A stretch of 5,116 bases of DNA from an uncultured Collinsella sp. (GTDB lineage: Bacteria; Actinomycetota; Coriobacteriia; Coriobacteriales; Coriobacteriaceae), in NCBI GenBank assembly GCA_900752425.1, contig CAADVE010000079.1, positions 1-5,116 of the forward strand, read 5' to 3'. The notes below the pieces were generated by a model that was given only the letters and a program-made list of their open reading frames with translations, ran no database searches and was not told the origin of the DNA. Shown here in pieces: positions 1-5,116 of the stretch. Position 1 is the first letter of the stretch. Every line of letters starts with the position of its first letter. The position numbers and the translations under genes were made by a program.

Positions 1-602
1 CCATCAACGAGCAATACAACCTGCTCATCGCAGGCCATCTCCAGCAGCTCAATGAGCACGCCAAGCACCGAGGCGACCTCATCCTCGCTCGCCACGCCAC
101 GCGCGACACGTTCGATGTGACGCACCTTATCTCGAGCTAAATCCGGAGCCTCCAAGAGCGCCAACAATCGAGCGCACTCGCCCGAAAGGGCATCGCGCAC
201 GGCGCCGACAACAGCGGGGCCACGCCTCGCAGCGCTAGAAAAGTCCAGCGATATCACCGGATAGCAAGCGTACTCATCCCGATAGCGCCCGCCGTCTGCA
301 TCCCAAATCTGAGCATCGGCAAACAAACGGTGACCAGCGCGACCGACCGCTGGACGCTCCAGAAAAGCCCTGAGCATCGACAAGTTCATGCTCTTGCCAA
401 AACCCTCGGGTCGACAGCACACCACAACGGACGCGTCGCAGTCCAACACATCGGCAATAAACATGGTCTTGTCAACCAGCACGCAGCAACCAAGTGCCTC
501 CGCATAGTCGTGTATGCCAATGGGCAAAACCGCATCGTCGGCACAGCCGATCAAGCGCACGCCAAAGCCAGCAGCACAATCAACATTTGCCTGTTCAGAC
601 AC
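1..602 (-). CDS. AAA-ATPase-like protein (AAA-ATPase_like / PD-(D/E)XK family), N-terminal part
   Basis: I translated this by hand from the minus strand; it is open to the left edge, so only 200 residues are present. Residues 25-31 (VLPIGIH) and 42-49 (LVDKTMFI) match the opening of the AAA-ATPase-like family, where an 'IGI...' segment is followed by 'YVDKT'. The P-loop is RPEGFGKS at 64-71, followed by MNLSML; this family characteristically has RPRRFGKT/S there and lacks the first glycine of a classical Walker A. YPVISLDF lies at 114-121, and a Walker B-like VVLLVD ends at Asp200, at the window edge. The family's C-terminal nuclease-like domain would lie outside the window. I chose the GTG at 602 because AGGGGG at 617-612 stands 9 nt upstream. 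An in-frame ATG at 719 would add 39 residues but has no ribosome binding site. The role of the family is not established; nuclease or defence functions are only suspected. Confidence 0.8.
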   Translation of the reverse strand, partial: MSEQANVDCAAGFGVRLIGCADDAVLPIGIHDYAEALGCCVLVDKTMFIADVLDCDASVVVCCRPEGFGKSMNLSMLRAFLERPAVGRAGHRLFADAQIWDADGGRYRDEYACYPVISLDFSSAARRGPAVVGAVRDALSGECARLLALLEAPDLARDKVRHIERVARGVASEDEVASVLGVLIELLEMACDEQVVLLVD

Positions 603-733
603 CAAAACGTTCCCCCTAAATCGCAGCACGATGCCAATTGTAATGACCGCATCGCATGTACCGATGTCGCCGCGCGAACATATCGGGCAACGGTAGCAAC
701 AAGAGGTATGAGGGGGCATAACTAATCGTTGCA

Positions 734-772
734 CAACAAAACGGGGCCCGATGCATTCGCACCGGACCCCGT
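734..772 (-). terminator. Rho-independent terminator of the surface-protein gene
   Basis: On the minus strand, ACGGGGTCCGGTGC (772-759) pairs with GCATCGGGCCCCGT (754-741) around a GAAT loop. This gives a continuous 14-bp stem with two G-U wobbles, followed by TTTTGTTG. On the plus strand the two wobbles become C-A mismatches, so the structure is built for minus-strand transcription. It begins 32 nt after the stop of the sortase-anchored protein and lies just before the AAA-ATPase-like gene, separating the two transcripts. Confidence 0.9.
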
Positions 773-804
773 CCCAACTCTTTAGTTATCTGGCAACCGA
801 GAGG

Positions 805-2583
805 CTACTCCTCCGAGCCGTCCTCCCCAGAAGCTTTCTTCTGCTGATCGAGCTTATGCTTACCACTTACGATAGACGTAGCGCCCAGTGTGGCCAAGCT
901 TGCACTGGCAAGGCTCGCCATAACGATAAGGTCGCCCGTCTTGGGCATGTTACCGCCAGATGACTTGGTCGTTGTAGTCGTCGTGGTTGTAGTGGTCACC
1001 GTCTTGGAGTCATTTTGCTCTTGGGCCTGGTTGTCAGCACCGCTCTTGTCGTCGTCTTCGGGCTGTTTCTTTTCGCCCTCGGTCTTGCTCTCGTCCTTCT
1101 TCTGTTCGGACTTGTCGCCCTTCTCCTCAGAGCTAGAACCCTTATCGGATTCGGTCTTCTCGGAAGCCTTGTCCTTGGAGTCGCCCTTTGAGGCCTCGGT
1201 CTTTTCCGTGGAAACCTGATCAGAGTTGTCCTTGTTCTGGGCCGAGCCGTTATTGACGCCAGCCATCAGCGAAGAACCCAGCGTAGAACCAAGCTGCTCG
1301 GAGAAAGAGGGCTTCTTGTCCGGCGAAGCAACGGGAGCGTCCGGCGCTTTATTCGAGTCGTCCTTGGAAGCATCGGAATCAGGGGTTGCGTCAGAGCCGG
1401 AGCCGTTGTTAGAGCCGGTGTCAACGGACGAATCGCTCGAGCCGGTAGATGAGTTAGAGGTGTCAGCGTCGGTCGAACCAGAAGCGTCGCTGTCCGTATT
1501 GCCGGCAGAGCTTGAAGGCGAATCGCCCGCAGCAGAGCCGTTCGAATTGGAGCCGTTCGAGGTAGAGCCGTCGTTGGTAGTGCCACCAGCAGAGCCATTA
1601 CCGTCAGCATCGGTCGAGGGCGCATCCATCCTGCCATCGTTGGCATCGTCACTCGAGTCGTCATTCGAATCAGGTGTCGGAGAGGGCGCCGGTGTGGGCT
1701 CGGGCTGCACGGGTGTCGCGGCGGCAGCCTCGTCCTCAGCGATATAAACCAAGCAGTCCTTTAGCTCGTTGCGGTAGCGGTTCTTCCAGCCCTCATGATA
1801 CTGGGGCTGACTCGAAAACTTAGTAGCGACATTGTTGACCACACTATTGGAGAGCGCCGTCACAAACTCGCGGTCGGACATATCGTTGGAAAGATTCGCC
1901 CAGCGGAAAAAGTCCCTGCAGCCACCGGTGCCGCACATGTTGGTAATGCTCCACACCATGCCTTTGACGCAATCGGCGCGGCCCGAAATATCAATACCCA
2001 GGCCGCTCTTGAGCCACGCCTCGGTCACCGCATAGTACGAGTTGTACGCATACGCATCCTGCAGAGCCGAAAACTCAGCAGGATCGGTGTTATAGGCACC
2101 CTGGAAGGCCTCCTGTGCAATACGGCCCAGCTCGGTAAGCTGGCCGTTCTCGTACATGGCATTGCTCGCGTTGGAAATCTCGCTGCCGCGATCAATCGCA
2201 TCCTTGAGCATGCTGTATTTTTCGGGGTTGTAGTTGTAGGCCTGCTTCATAAACGGAATGAGCGACCAACGACGGTCGAACTGGTAATAACCCAGCGCGT
2301 TATAGCCGTCACCGTACGAAAAGCCCTGGTTGTAGTTGCCATGGCTCTCGTACTTGGTAAAGCACTTCATCTCGGGAGTCACGTTGACAAACGAAACGCC
2401 CTGGACCGACCTCAGCACGCCCGAGAAGGACTGCTGGGTGTAGGGACCCTTATCGATATCGGTGGCATCCGAGGCAACGCCCGGCGTGGGCTCCTCGGCA
2501 GCGGCGGGTGCCGGCGCGGAAACGGCGCCAAACGAAAGCGCCAACGTCAGGCCCGCGACAATAGCAGAATGCTTGGGCTGCAT
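805..2583 (-). CDS. Sortase-anchored surface protein (MPKTG) with possible lysozyme-like domain
   Basis: A 592-residue cell-wall protein. Residues 1-29 form a signal peptide (short basic start, hydrophobic GLTLALSFGAV, Ala-rich end with probable cleavage near 29). About 60-285 is a folded region rich in aromatic residues with five Cys (74, 205, 217, 222, 277). Its KYESHGNY (77-84), then GYNALGYYQFDRRW (93-106), resembles the Glu-containing core of lysozyme/transglycosylase-like domains, including VgrG-related ones; Glu79 would be the catalytic candidate. Residues 291-303 are Pro-rich. About 304-425 is a Ser/Asp/Asn/Gly stalk, 425-443 a short less polar island, and 451-527 a Lys/Glu/Ser/Asp stretch. 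Thr530-539 are ten threonines in a row. MPKTG (546-550) is the sortase motif, followed by a hydrophobic segment to about 574 and an 18-residue charged tail. GGGAGG (2594-2589) lies 5 nt before the ATG. Anchoring is well supported; the enzymatic role is inferred. Confidence 0.85.
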   Translation of the reverse strand: MQPKHSAIVAGLTLALSFGAVSAPAPAAAEEPTPGVASDATDIDKGPYTQQSFSGVLRSVQGVSFVNVTPEMKCFTKYESHGNYNQGFSYGDGYNALGYYQFDRRWSLIPFMKQAYNYNPEKYSMLKDAIDRGSEISNASNAMYENGQLTELGRIAQEAFQGAYNTDPAEFSALQDAYAYNSYYAVTEAWLKSGLGIDISGRADCVKGMVWSITNMCGTGGCRDFFRWANLSNDMSDREFVTALSNSVVNNVATKFSSQPQYHEGWKNRYRNELKDCLVYIAEDEAAAATPVQPEPTPAPSPTPDSNDDSSDDANDGRMDAPSTDADGNGSAGGTTNDGSTSNGSNSNGSAAGDSPSSSAGNTDSDASGSTDADTSNSSTGSSDSSVDTGSNNGSGSDATPDSDASKDDSNKAPDAPVASPDKKPSFSEQLGSTLGSSLMAGVNNGSAQNKDNSDQVSTEKTEASKGDSKDKASEKTESDKGSSSEEKGDKSEQKKDESKTEGEKKQPEDDDKSGADNQAQEQNDSKTVTTTTTTTTTTKSSGGNMPKTGDLIVMASLASASLATLGATSIVSGKHKLDQQKKASGEDGSEE

Positions 2584-2662
2584 AAGATCCTCCCTGCATT
2601 GGTGTAGTTAAAGTTCAGTTTGCAAAGATAAAAATCAGTATTGCAGCTCGCCCGTTGTTACA

Positions 2663-2692
2663 CAACAACCCCTCGGTAAACGGCAACAACCC
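2663..2692 (-). repeat. Direct repeat of GGGTTGTTG, 21-bp period, upstream of the surface-protein gene
   Basis: The minus strand carries GGGTTGTTG twice, at 2692-2684 and 2671-2663, exactly 21 bp apart, which is about two helical turns. Bases before each copy are also similar (CGGAGG and CCGAGG). The proximal copy merges into a 16-bp dyad, GTTGTT-ACAC-AACAAC, at 2654-2669 on the plus strand. A weak promoter may follow on the minus strand: TTGTGT (2665-2660), 17-bp spacer, AATACT (2642-2637). The repeats lie in the 128-bp gap between the HEPN gene and the surface-protein gene. Same-face spacing is typical of an activator or repressor site, but no regulator is identified. I see no convincing terminator for the HEPN gene in this gap. 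Confidence 0.45.
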
Positions 2693-2711
2693 TCCGCGAA
2701 ATCTTAAGGAA

Positions 2712-3131
2712 TTAGACAAACTGGTCGTCGGGCGCCAACAGAAGCTCGCCGTAACGTTTCGTCAGCCCGTCTCTCAACTGACAGAAAGCGGGAATATAGA
2801 CGTTCAAGATGCGCTGAATCAAATCTTGAGCGAGCTTGTTGTCGTAGATATGGACGTTCGTATTGCGGTCTCTGAGCATATCCAGCCAGGCTGCCTCATC
2901 AATAAAGTGGTAGAATCGGTAGGACTCCTTCAAGATGGCACGAGGAGACCCCGACGCGGCAAGCGTGGCGCCCTCATACTCGAGCAGACGCTTAAGGAGC
3001 TTCCAGCTCAGTTCAAATTGAAGATTGAACTTATTAATCAATCCACTCTGAACAAAATCATTGTTGAGATCCTGATTGGGCGCATCCTCAAGATTCGCCA
3101 AGGCGCTAACAAAGTTCTCATATTTTTTCAT
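2712..3131 (-). CDS. hepT: HEPN-domain toxin, HepT-like (HI0074 / nucleotidyltransferase substrate-binding family)
   Basis: A 139-residue protein of the HI0074 family, whose members are all-helical HEPN proteins paired with a minimal nucleotidyltransferase. The start (KKYENFVSALANLEDA), the 'NKFNLQFELSWKLLKRLLE' helix (33-51) and 'SPRAILKESYRF' (62-73) fit this family. The RNase motif is R89-N-T-N-V-H94-I-Y96, an exact RX4HXY. In characterised HepT toxins, Arg and His serve RNA cleavage, and the Tyr is AMPylated by MntA to silence the toxin. All three key residues are present, so it looks active. The ATG at 3131 lies inside the end of the MNT gene (14-bp overlap, different frame), implying translational coupling; no strong ribosome binding site of its own is visible. 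G+C is low (19 of 60 bases at 3001-3060), which suggests transfer. Toxicity is inferred from the family; some HI0074 relatives have no proven toxin activity. Confidence 0.87.
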   Translation of the reverse strand: MKKYENFVSALANLEDAPNQDLNNDFVQSGLINKFNLQFELSWKLLKRLLEYEGATLAASGSPRAILKESYRFYHFIDEAAWLDMLRDRNTNVHIYDNKLAQDLIQRILNVYIPAFCQLRDGLTKRYGELLLAPDDQFV

Positions 3132-3405
3132 ACAGAATCACACCATCCTTGGCAATCTCATCGAGCAATTGCTGCGATAGGGACTCGTCGAGATTGACGA
3201 CATCTACATCTAAAAGAGTATCAAGATGTTCCTCGATCAAATATGAGAAACGGCCGAAATCCCGGCAACCTGCTACGGCGATGTCAATATCGCTCTTGGG
3301 CAAGTTGTCGCCTCGAGCACGAGAACCAAACAACACGACCTTCTCGGCGTCACATTCCCGAGCAAAAACTTCGATTTGCTTGTACACCTTGTCGAGAGAT
3401 GCCAT
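3118..3405 (-). CDS. mntA: MNT-domain nucleotidyltransferase, MntA-like antitoxin
   Basis: A 95-residue minimal nucleotidyltransferase of the polymerase-beta fold. The motif is exact GSX10DXD: Gly27-Ser28, then Asp39 and Asp41 (FGSRARG ... SDIDIAV). The VDVV segment offers Asp68 as the third metal-binding acid. In HepT/MntA systems this enzyme transfers AMP from ATP to the HEPN partner's Tyr and neutralises it. With all catalytic acids present, this copy looks competent. I start at the ATG at 3405 rather than the GTG two codons earlier, because AGGGG (3415-3411) lies 5 nt upstream of the ATG and overlaps that GTG. The same AGGGG shares bases with the TAG stop of the upstream Rrf2 gene, leaving only 8 nt between the genes. 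The stop TGA (3120-3118) falls inside the HEPN gene. Tight packing indicates one transcript: regulator, antitoxin, toxin. Confidence 0.9.
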   Translation of the reverse strand: MASLDKVYKQIEVFARECDAEKVVLFGSRARGDNLPKSDIDIAVAGCRDFGRFSYLIEEHLDTLLDVDVVNLDESLSQQLLDEIAKDGVILYEKI

Positions 3406-3413
3406 TTGCACCC

Positions 3414-3845
3414 CTACAGCTTAATGTCAAAGTTGATTTCGGGAACGGCGGCCAAGTCGGCCAACGTCACGCCGTCGACGTACTTTTCGATCACGTCGTC
3501 CAGGCCGCGCCAGAACTTGACGGTCGAGCAAAGATCGCTGCGAGTGCAGCTGTTGTCGATGCCATCGCACGCCACTGGAGCCGTGCTGCCCTCGACGGCG
3601 CGCAGGATGTCGCCGGCACGTACCTCGGCTGGATCCTTGGCCATCATGTAGCCGCCGCCCTTGCCGCGCACGCTCTTAAGCAGGCCCGCCTTCATAAGCG
3701 GACGAACCAGCTGTTCCAGATACTTTTGTGAGATATGCTCGCGGTCGGCAACCTCGCGCAGGGCAATCTTGCCCTCGGCGTCGCCCAGCGCCGCGATATA
3801 GATCATCAGACGGAGGGCATAGCGGCCCTTAGAAGAAATGAGCAT
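3414..3845 (-). CDS. Rrf2-family Fe-S cluster-sensing transcriptional regulator (IscR/SufR-like)
   Basis: A 143-residue Rrf2 protein of normal family length. It opens with MLISSKGRYALRLM; the winged-helix core follows at about 28-70, with the recognition-helix signature 'ISQKYLEQLVRPL' (38-50) and wing 'SVRGKGGGYM' (58-67). Cys93, Cys100 and Cys106 (C-X6-C-X5-C) correspond to the three Cys ligands of the [2Fe-2S] cluster in IscR (C-X5-C-X5-C). Divergent placement beside sufCB points to control of Fe-S assembly: the holo form would repress, and cluster loss would derepress. That is inferred from family and context. The start at 3845 has GGGAGG 6 nt upstream; an in-frame ATG at 3941 would add 32 residues with no family resemblance and would run through the promoter region. 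The mntA-hepT pair follows directly, so changes in this gene's expression should also change the toxin-antitoxin genes. Confidence 0.92.
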   Translation of the reverse strand: MLISSKGRYALRLMIYIAALGDAEGKIALREVADREHISQKYLEQLVRPLMKAGLLKSVRGKGGGYMMAKDPAEVRAGDILRAVEGSTAPVACDGIDNSCTRSDLCSTVKFWRGLDDVIEKYVDGVTLADLAAVPEINFDIKL

Positions 3846-3865
3846 ACCTACCCTCCCGTTGTTCC

Positions 3866-3894
3866 TGGGACATAAACCAGGAGCGTTTGTCCCA
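3866..3894. promoter_or_regulatory. Candidate operator/leader hairpin: TGGGACA-N15-TGTCCCA dyad before the Rrf2 gene
   Basis: A perfect 7-bp inverted repeat (3866-3872 and 3888-3894, 15 bp between) lies about 20 bp upstream of the Rrf2 start codon, within its predicted leader. The half-site recurs as TGTCCC at 3932-3937, in the spacer of the predicted Rrf2 promoter, and as GGGACA at 4059-4064, over the sufC ribosome binding site. A second overlapping dyad, TCCTGG-N8-CCAGGA (3863-3882), could form a competing hairpin in the minus-strand mRNA. The span fits a dimeric regulator; the Rrf2 protein itself is the obvious candidate for autoregulation, but this is unproven. Confidence 0.5.
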
Positions 3895-3924
3895 AATCCT
3901 ATGCAAGCGGAGCAAACAAACCTG

Positions 3925-3953
3925 ATTATTATGTCCCTCATCTAAAAAGTCGA
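3925..3953 (-). promoter_or_regulatory. Predicted sigma-A-type promoter of the Rrf2-mntA-hepT unit
   Basis: On the minus strand, TCGACT (3953-3948, 4 of 6 to TTGACA), a 17-bp spacer, and AATAAT (3930-3925, 5 of 6 to TATAAT). Transcription would begin near 3918, giving a leader of about 72 nt that contains the TGGGACA dyad. The TTATGTCCC copy at 3929-3937 overlaps the -10 and spacer, so a bound regulator could block it. Confidence 0.5.
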
Positions 3954-3958
3954 GTGGA

Positions 3959-3982
3959 TTAGTCGGGTTTTCCCTTGACTAA
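3959..3982. promoter_or_regulatory. Candidate suf operator: TTAGTC-N12-GACTAA inverted repeat
   Basis: A perfect 6-bp inverted repeat with an inner GGG-TTTT-CCC, so the two nest into a 9-bp stem with a 2-nt bulge. The right arm overlaps the predicted -35 (TTGACT) of the suf promoter. The halves TTGACTA and TTAGTCGG resemble the half-sites of IscR type 1 operators (YYGACTR and YAGTCRR), but here they occur in the opposite order. Location over the suf -35, beside an Rrf2 gene, suggests a repressor site. Confidence 0.5.
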
Positions 3983-4003
3983 CGCCGAACCCATAGTAAC
4001 TTT
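3975..4003 (+). promoter_or_regulatory. Predicted suf operon promoter
   Basis: TTGACT at 3975-3980 matches TTGACA at 5 of 6 positions. The -10 is less clear: TAACTT (3997-4002, 16-bp spacer) or AACTTT (3998-4003, 17-bp spacer). A different pair, TTTCCC (3969-3974) and CATAGT (3992-3997) with 17 bp between, is also possible. A poor -10 would fit a promoter that needs activation or is tightly controlled. The leader to sufC would be about 55 nt. Confidence 0.45.
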
Positions 4004-4066
4004 ATTCCGAGAAGATTCCTAGGGTTTAGTACGCCTATGAGTACACCATATACAGAGAGGGACAGC

Positions 4067-4867
4067 ATGAGCGCAAATCCGCTGCTTTCCATCGAAGGTC
4101 TGACCGCCTCCGTGGACGAGAAGACCATCCTCCACAACGTCAACCTCAACGTCGCCGCCGGCGAGACCCACGTGCTGATGGGACCCAACGGCGCCGGCAA
4201 GTCCACCCTCGGCCACCTGGTCATGGGCGACCCCGTCTACACGGTCAACGACGGCACTATCGTCTTTGACGGCCAGGACATCACCGAGCTCACCACCGAC
4301 AAGCGCTCGCGCGCCGGCCTGTTCCTGAGCTTCCAGGCACCGGTCGAGATCCCCGGCGTGCCGCTGTCGAGCTTTTTGCGCGCCAGCATCGCCGGCCGCC
4401 CCGGCCTGGAGATGAAGGGCAAGGAGTTCCGCCGTCGCGTGAAGGAGCTCGCGGCCGAGCTCAACATGGATACCGCCTATCTCAACCGCGAGCTGGGCGT
4501 GGGCTTCTCGGGCGGCGAGAAGAAGAAGGTCGAGATGCTCCAGCTCCTGTTGCTGCAGCCCAAGCTCGCCATCCTCGACGAGACCGACTCGGGCCTAGAC
4601 GTCGACGCCCTGTCCACCGTCAGCCACGGCATGGACGCCTACCGCAAGAGCTGCGACGGCTCCATGCTCATCATCACGCACAACACGCGCATCCTGGAGC
4701 ACCTGGATGTAGACCGCGTCCATGTTATGGTCAAGGGCCACATCGTGCGCGAGGACGACGCCTCGCTCATCGCCTGGATTGACAAGAACGGTTTTGAGAC
4801 CTTCGAGCGCGAGGCCGCCGAGCAGCGCGCCCAGGCCGAGGCCGCCGCTACCGAGCAGCAGGCGTAA
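4067..4867 (+). CDS. sufC: SufC, Fe-S cluster assembly ATPase
   Basis: The cytosolic ABC-type ATPase of the SUF system. It binds SufB and SufD and drives conformational change in the SufBC2D scaffold on which Fe-S clusters are built; it is not a transporter. The 266 residues hold every nucleotide-binding motif: Walker A GPNGAGKST (39-47), Q-loop Gln90 (LSFQAPVEIPG, typical of SufC), signature FSGGEKKK (147-154), Walker B LAILDE (167-172), D-loop SGLD (175-178) and switch His205. The last 20 or so residues form an Ala/Glu/Gln-rich tail, which makes it somewhat longer than the usual 250 or so. I start at the ATG at 4067 because GAGGG (4057-4061) lies 5 nt before it; the in-frame ATG at 4037 lacks a ribosome binding site. 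G+C is high (42 of 60 bases at 4141-4200). It is the first gene of the operon, 12 nt ahead of sufB. Confidence 0.97.
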   Translation: MSANPLLSIEGLTASVDEKTILHNVNLNVAAGETHVLMGPNGAGKSTLGHLVMGDPVYTVNDGTIVFDGQDITELTTDKRSRAGLFLSFQAPVEIPGVPLSSFLRASIAGRPGLEMKGKEFRRRVKELAAELNMDTAYLNRELGVGFSGGEKKKVEMLQLLLLQPKLAILDETDSGLDVDALSTVSHGMDAYRKSCDGSMLIITHNTRILEHLDVDRVHVMVKGHIVREDDASLIAWIDKNGFETFEREAAEQRAQAEAAATEQQA

Positions 4868-4879
4868 AGGGGCGACGCA

Positions 4880-5116
4880 ATGGCCAAGAACCGCACCGAG
4901 GTCGCGGACATCGACCGCAGCCTCTACGACTTCACCTATGGCGAGGAGGGATTCGAGCGCCTCGACGCCGGCATCACGCCCAACATCGTGCGCGAGATCA
5001 GCGCCAAAAAGGACGAGCCGCAGTGGATGCTCGACCTGCGCCTCAAGTCCCTCGAGATCTTTAACCGCTTCCCCAATCCGACGTGGGGCCCCTCCATCGA
5101 GGGCCTGGACATGGAC
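4880..5116 (+). CDS. sufB: SufB, Fe-S cluster scaffold protein, N-terminal part
   Basis: The first 79 residues of SufB, cut by the window edge (the family is about 465-480 residues). The segment 'YDFTYGEEGFERLDAGITPNIVREISAKKDEPQWMLDLRLKSLEIFNRFPNP' shows the conserved SufB opening: an acidic/aromatic start, the GIT-x-x-IV-x-x-IS core (31-41) and the E-P-x-W-M-L-x-x-R-L-K-x-L segment (46-57). SufB is the scaffold subunit of SufBC2D that accepts sulfur and assembles the cluster; the cluster-binding and core beta-helix regions lie beyond the window. AGGGG (4868-4872) sits 7 nt before the ATG at 4880, and the gap to sufC is 12 nt, so both are co-transcribed. From the start given here sufB or sufD, both beta-helix family members, could be considered, but the N-terminal sequence is specifically SufB-like. 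Confidence 0.95.
   Translation, partial: MAKNRTEVADIDRSLYDFTYGEEGFERLDAGITPNIVREISAKKDEPQWMLDLRLKSLEIFNRFPNPTWGPSIEGLDMD

Noticed and set aside
330..725. 131-codon plus-strand open frame
   Set aside because: It lies opposite the AAA-ATPase-like gene, whose minus-strand translation carries recognisable family motifs; the plus-strand product resembles nothing and is a shadow.
963..1000. Thr-codon run as a simple-sequence phase-variation tract
   Set aside because: The ten codons are mixed ACC, ACT, ACA and ACG, so there is no uniform DNA repeat likely to slip.
890..1747. Plus-strand open frames rich in Val, Ser and Glu
   Set aside because: These are antisense readings of the low-complexity stalk and Thr tract of the surface protein; their composition is a mirror of those repeats.
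1795..2607. 270-codon plus-strand open frame
   Set aside because: It is antisense to the N-terminal domain of the surface protein and shows no domain motif; long antisense frames are common in GC-rich genes.
3118..3131. Possible programmed frameshift fusing MntA and HepT at the A6 run in the overlap
   Set aside because: Both genes have their own complete start, stop and motifs, and a simple coupled overlap explains the arrangement.
2655..3197. 180-codon plus-strand open frame opposite hepT
   Set aside because: It mirrors the HEPN gene, which has the intact RX4HXY motif and an operon partner; no supporting ribosome binding site or family resemblance.
3846..3941. 32-residue N-terminal extension of the Rrf2 protein
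   Set aside because: It would run through the predicted promoter and the dyads, lacks family resemblance, and the ATG at 3845 has a strong GGGAGG site.
4037..4066. Ten-residue N-terminal extension of SufC from the ATG at 4037
   Set aside because: No ribosome binding site precedes it, while GAGGG stands 5 nt before the ATG at 4067 and the family normally begins close to that point.

Overview
The window looks like chromosomal DNA from a high-GC Gram-positive gut actinobacterium. A Collinsella-like member of the Coriobacteriia is my best guess. The basis is the GC-rich codon use of sufC/sufB, the sortase-anchored surface protein, strong AGGGGG/GGGAGG-type ribosome binding sites, and a SUF operon that opens with sufC. 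The genus is an inference from style and remembered protein resemblance, not from a search.

Layout from left to right. (1) Positions 1-602, minus strand, hold the N-terminal 200 residues of an AAA-ATPase-like protein (the family that usually ends in a PD-(D/E)XK nuclease-like domain), cut by the window edge. (2) A strong Rho-independent terminator at about 734-772 closes the next minus-strand gene. (3) Positions 805-2583, minus, encode a 592-residue secreted, cell-wall-anchored protein: signal peptide, possible lysozyme-like domain, long Ser/Asp/Asn/Gly then Lys/Glu/Ser stalk, Thr10 tract, MPKTG sorting motif, membrane segment and charged tail. (4) Positions 2712-3845, minus, hold three tightly packed genes read in the order Rrf2-family Fe-S regulator, MNT nucleotidyltransferase (MntA-like antitoxin), HEPN protein (HepT-like toxin). 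(5) Positions 3846-4066 are a divergent control region with inverted repeats and candidate promoters for both directions. (6) Positions 4067-5116, plus strand, hold sufC (complete) and the start of sufB.

The right half reads as one regulatory unit. The Rrf2 protein has three cysteines spaced like the [2Fe-2S] ligands of IscR, and it faces sufCB, so it probably senses Fe-S status and controls suf and itself. The most unusual feature is that a type VII (HepT/MntA) toxin-antitoxin pair lies immediately downstream of this regulator. The antitoxin's ribosome binding site overlaps the regulator's stop codon, and the toxin start overlaps the antitoxin end by 14 bp. The pair is visibly AT-richer than sufC, which suggests it was acquired and now depends on the Fe-S-responsive promoter.
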